A stretch of DNA of 5,165 nucleotides from the NCBI GenBank assembly GCA_964631335.1, contig CAZVXD010000126.1, positions 1-5,165 on the forward strand, read 5' to 3'. The notes beneath the pieces are model-generated. The model was not told where the DNA came from and did no database searches. It saw only the letters and a program-made list of their open reading frames with translations. Source of the DNA: JAFGHJ01 sp964631335. GTDB taxonomy: Bacteria > Hydrothermota > UBA3072. Both the position numbers and the translations under genes were made by a program. Every line of letters begins with the position of its first letter. The first letter of the stretch is position 1. Below are positions 5,165 to 5,165 of this stretch, one piece after another.

Positions 5165-5165
5165 T

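Larger units (their letters stand above)
4966..5165. other. Non-coding spacer made of short degenerate tandem repeats; no gene seen
   Basis: No open reading frame with a plausible start and length was found in either direction. The segment switches abruptly between blocks of 7-nt and 8-nt tandem units, listed separately. I see no strong GC-rich hairpin followed by a T-run that would act as an intrinsic terminator for the exporter operon. Confidence 0.6.

Overview
The window is AT-rich, gene-dense bacterial DNA. It holds two short operons that diverge from one 103-bp intergenic region (1250-1352), followed by about 200 bp of non-coding DNA at the right end. The export operon encodes a lipoprotein-type periplasmic adaptor, which implies a diderm (Gram-negative-type) cell. 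I cannot name the lineage from the sequence; the AT-rich coding and the repeat-mosaic spacer would fit an uncultivated environmental bacterium, but that is a guess.

Left, minus strand (1-1249): a 261-residue TIM-barrel protein of the xylose-isomerase-like / AP endonuclease 2 superfamily is followed, after only 3 bp, by a TehB-like class I SAM-dependent methyltransferase that runs off the left edge. They look like one transcription unit. The TIM-barrel protein is unusual because residues corresponding to all nine trinuclear-zinc ligands of endonuclease IV can be picked out, although it is annotated more naturally with sugar-isomerase-like proteins.

Centre and right, plus strand (1353-4965): four overlapping genes encode a complete inner-membrane ABC-2 type exporter with its adaptor, in the order HlyD-like lipoprotein adaptor, ATP-binding protein, permease 1, permease 2. 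The order and the protein families match the E. coli ybhG-ybhF-ybhS-ybhR type of system, but here the ATPase is a single nucleotide-binding domain and not a tandem one. Two copies of the ATPase would drive a heterodimer of the two paralogous permeases, with the adaptor bridging towards an outer-membrane channel that is not encoded here. All three junctions overlap (32, 8 and 4 nt), so translation is probably coupled. The substrate cannot be told from sequence.

The intergenic region carries two back-to-back promoter candidates. The one for the exporter is a perfect TTGACA-16 bp-TATAAT whose -10 box ends 8 bp before the ATG, so the adaptor mRNA should be essentially leaderless. The right-hand spacer (4966-5165) contains no gene; it is a mosaic of degenerate 7- and 8-nt tandem repeats.

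I see no CRISPR, mobile element, RNA gene or defence system. The points most worth a second look are the leaderless promoter, the repeat mosaic and the metal-ligand set of the TIM-barrel protein.
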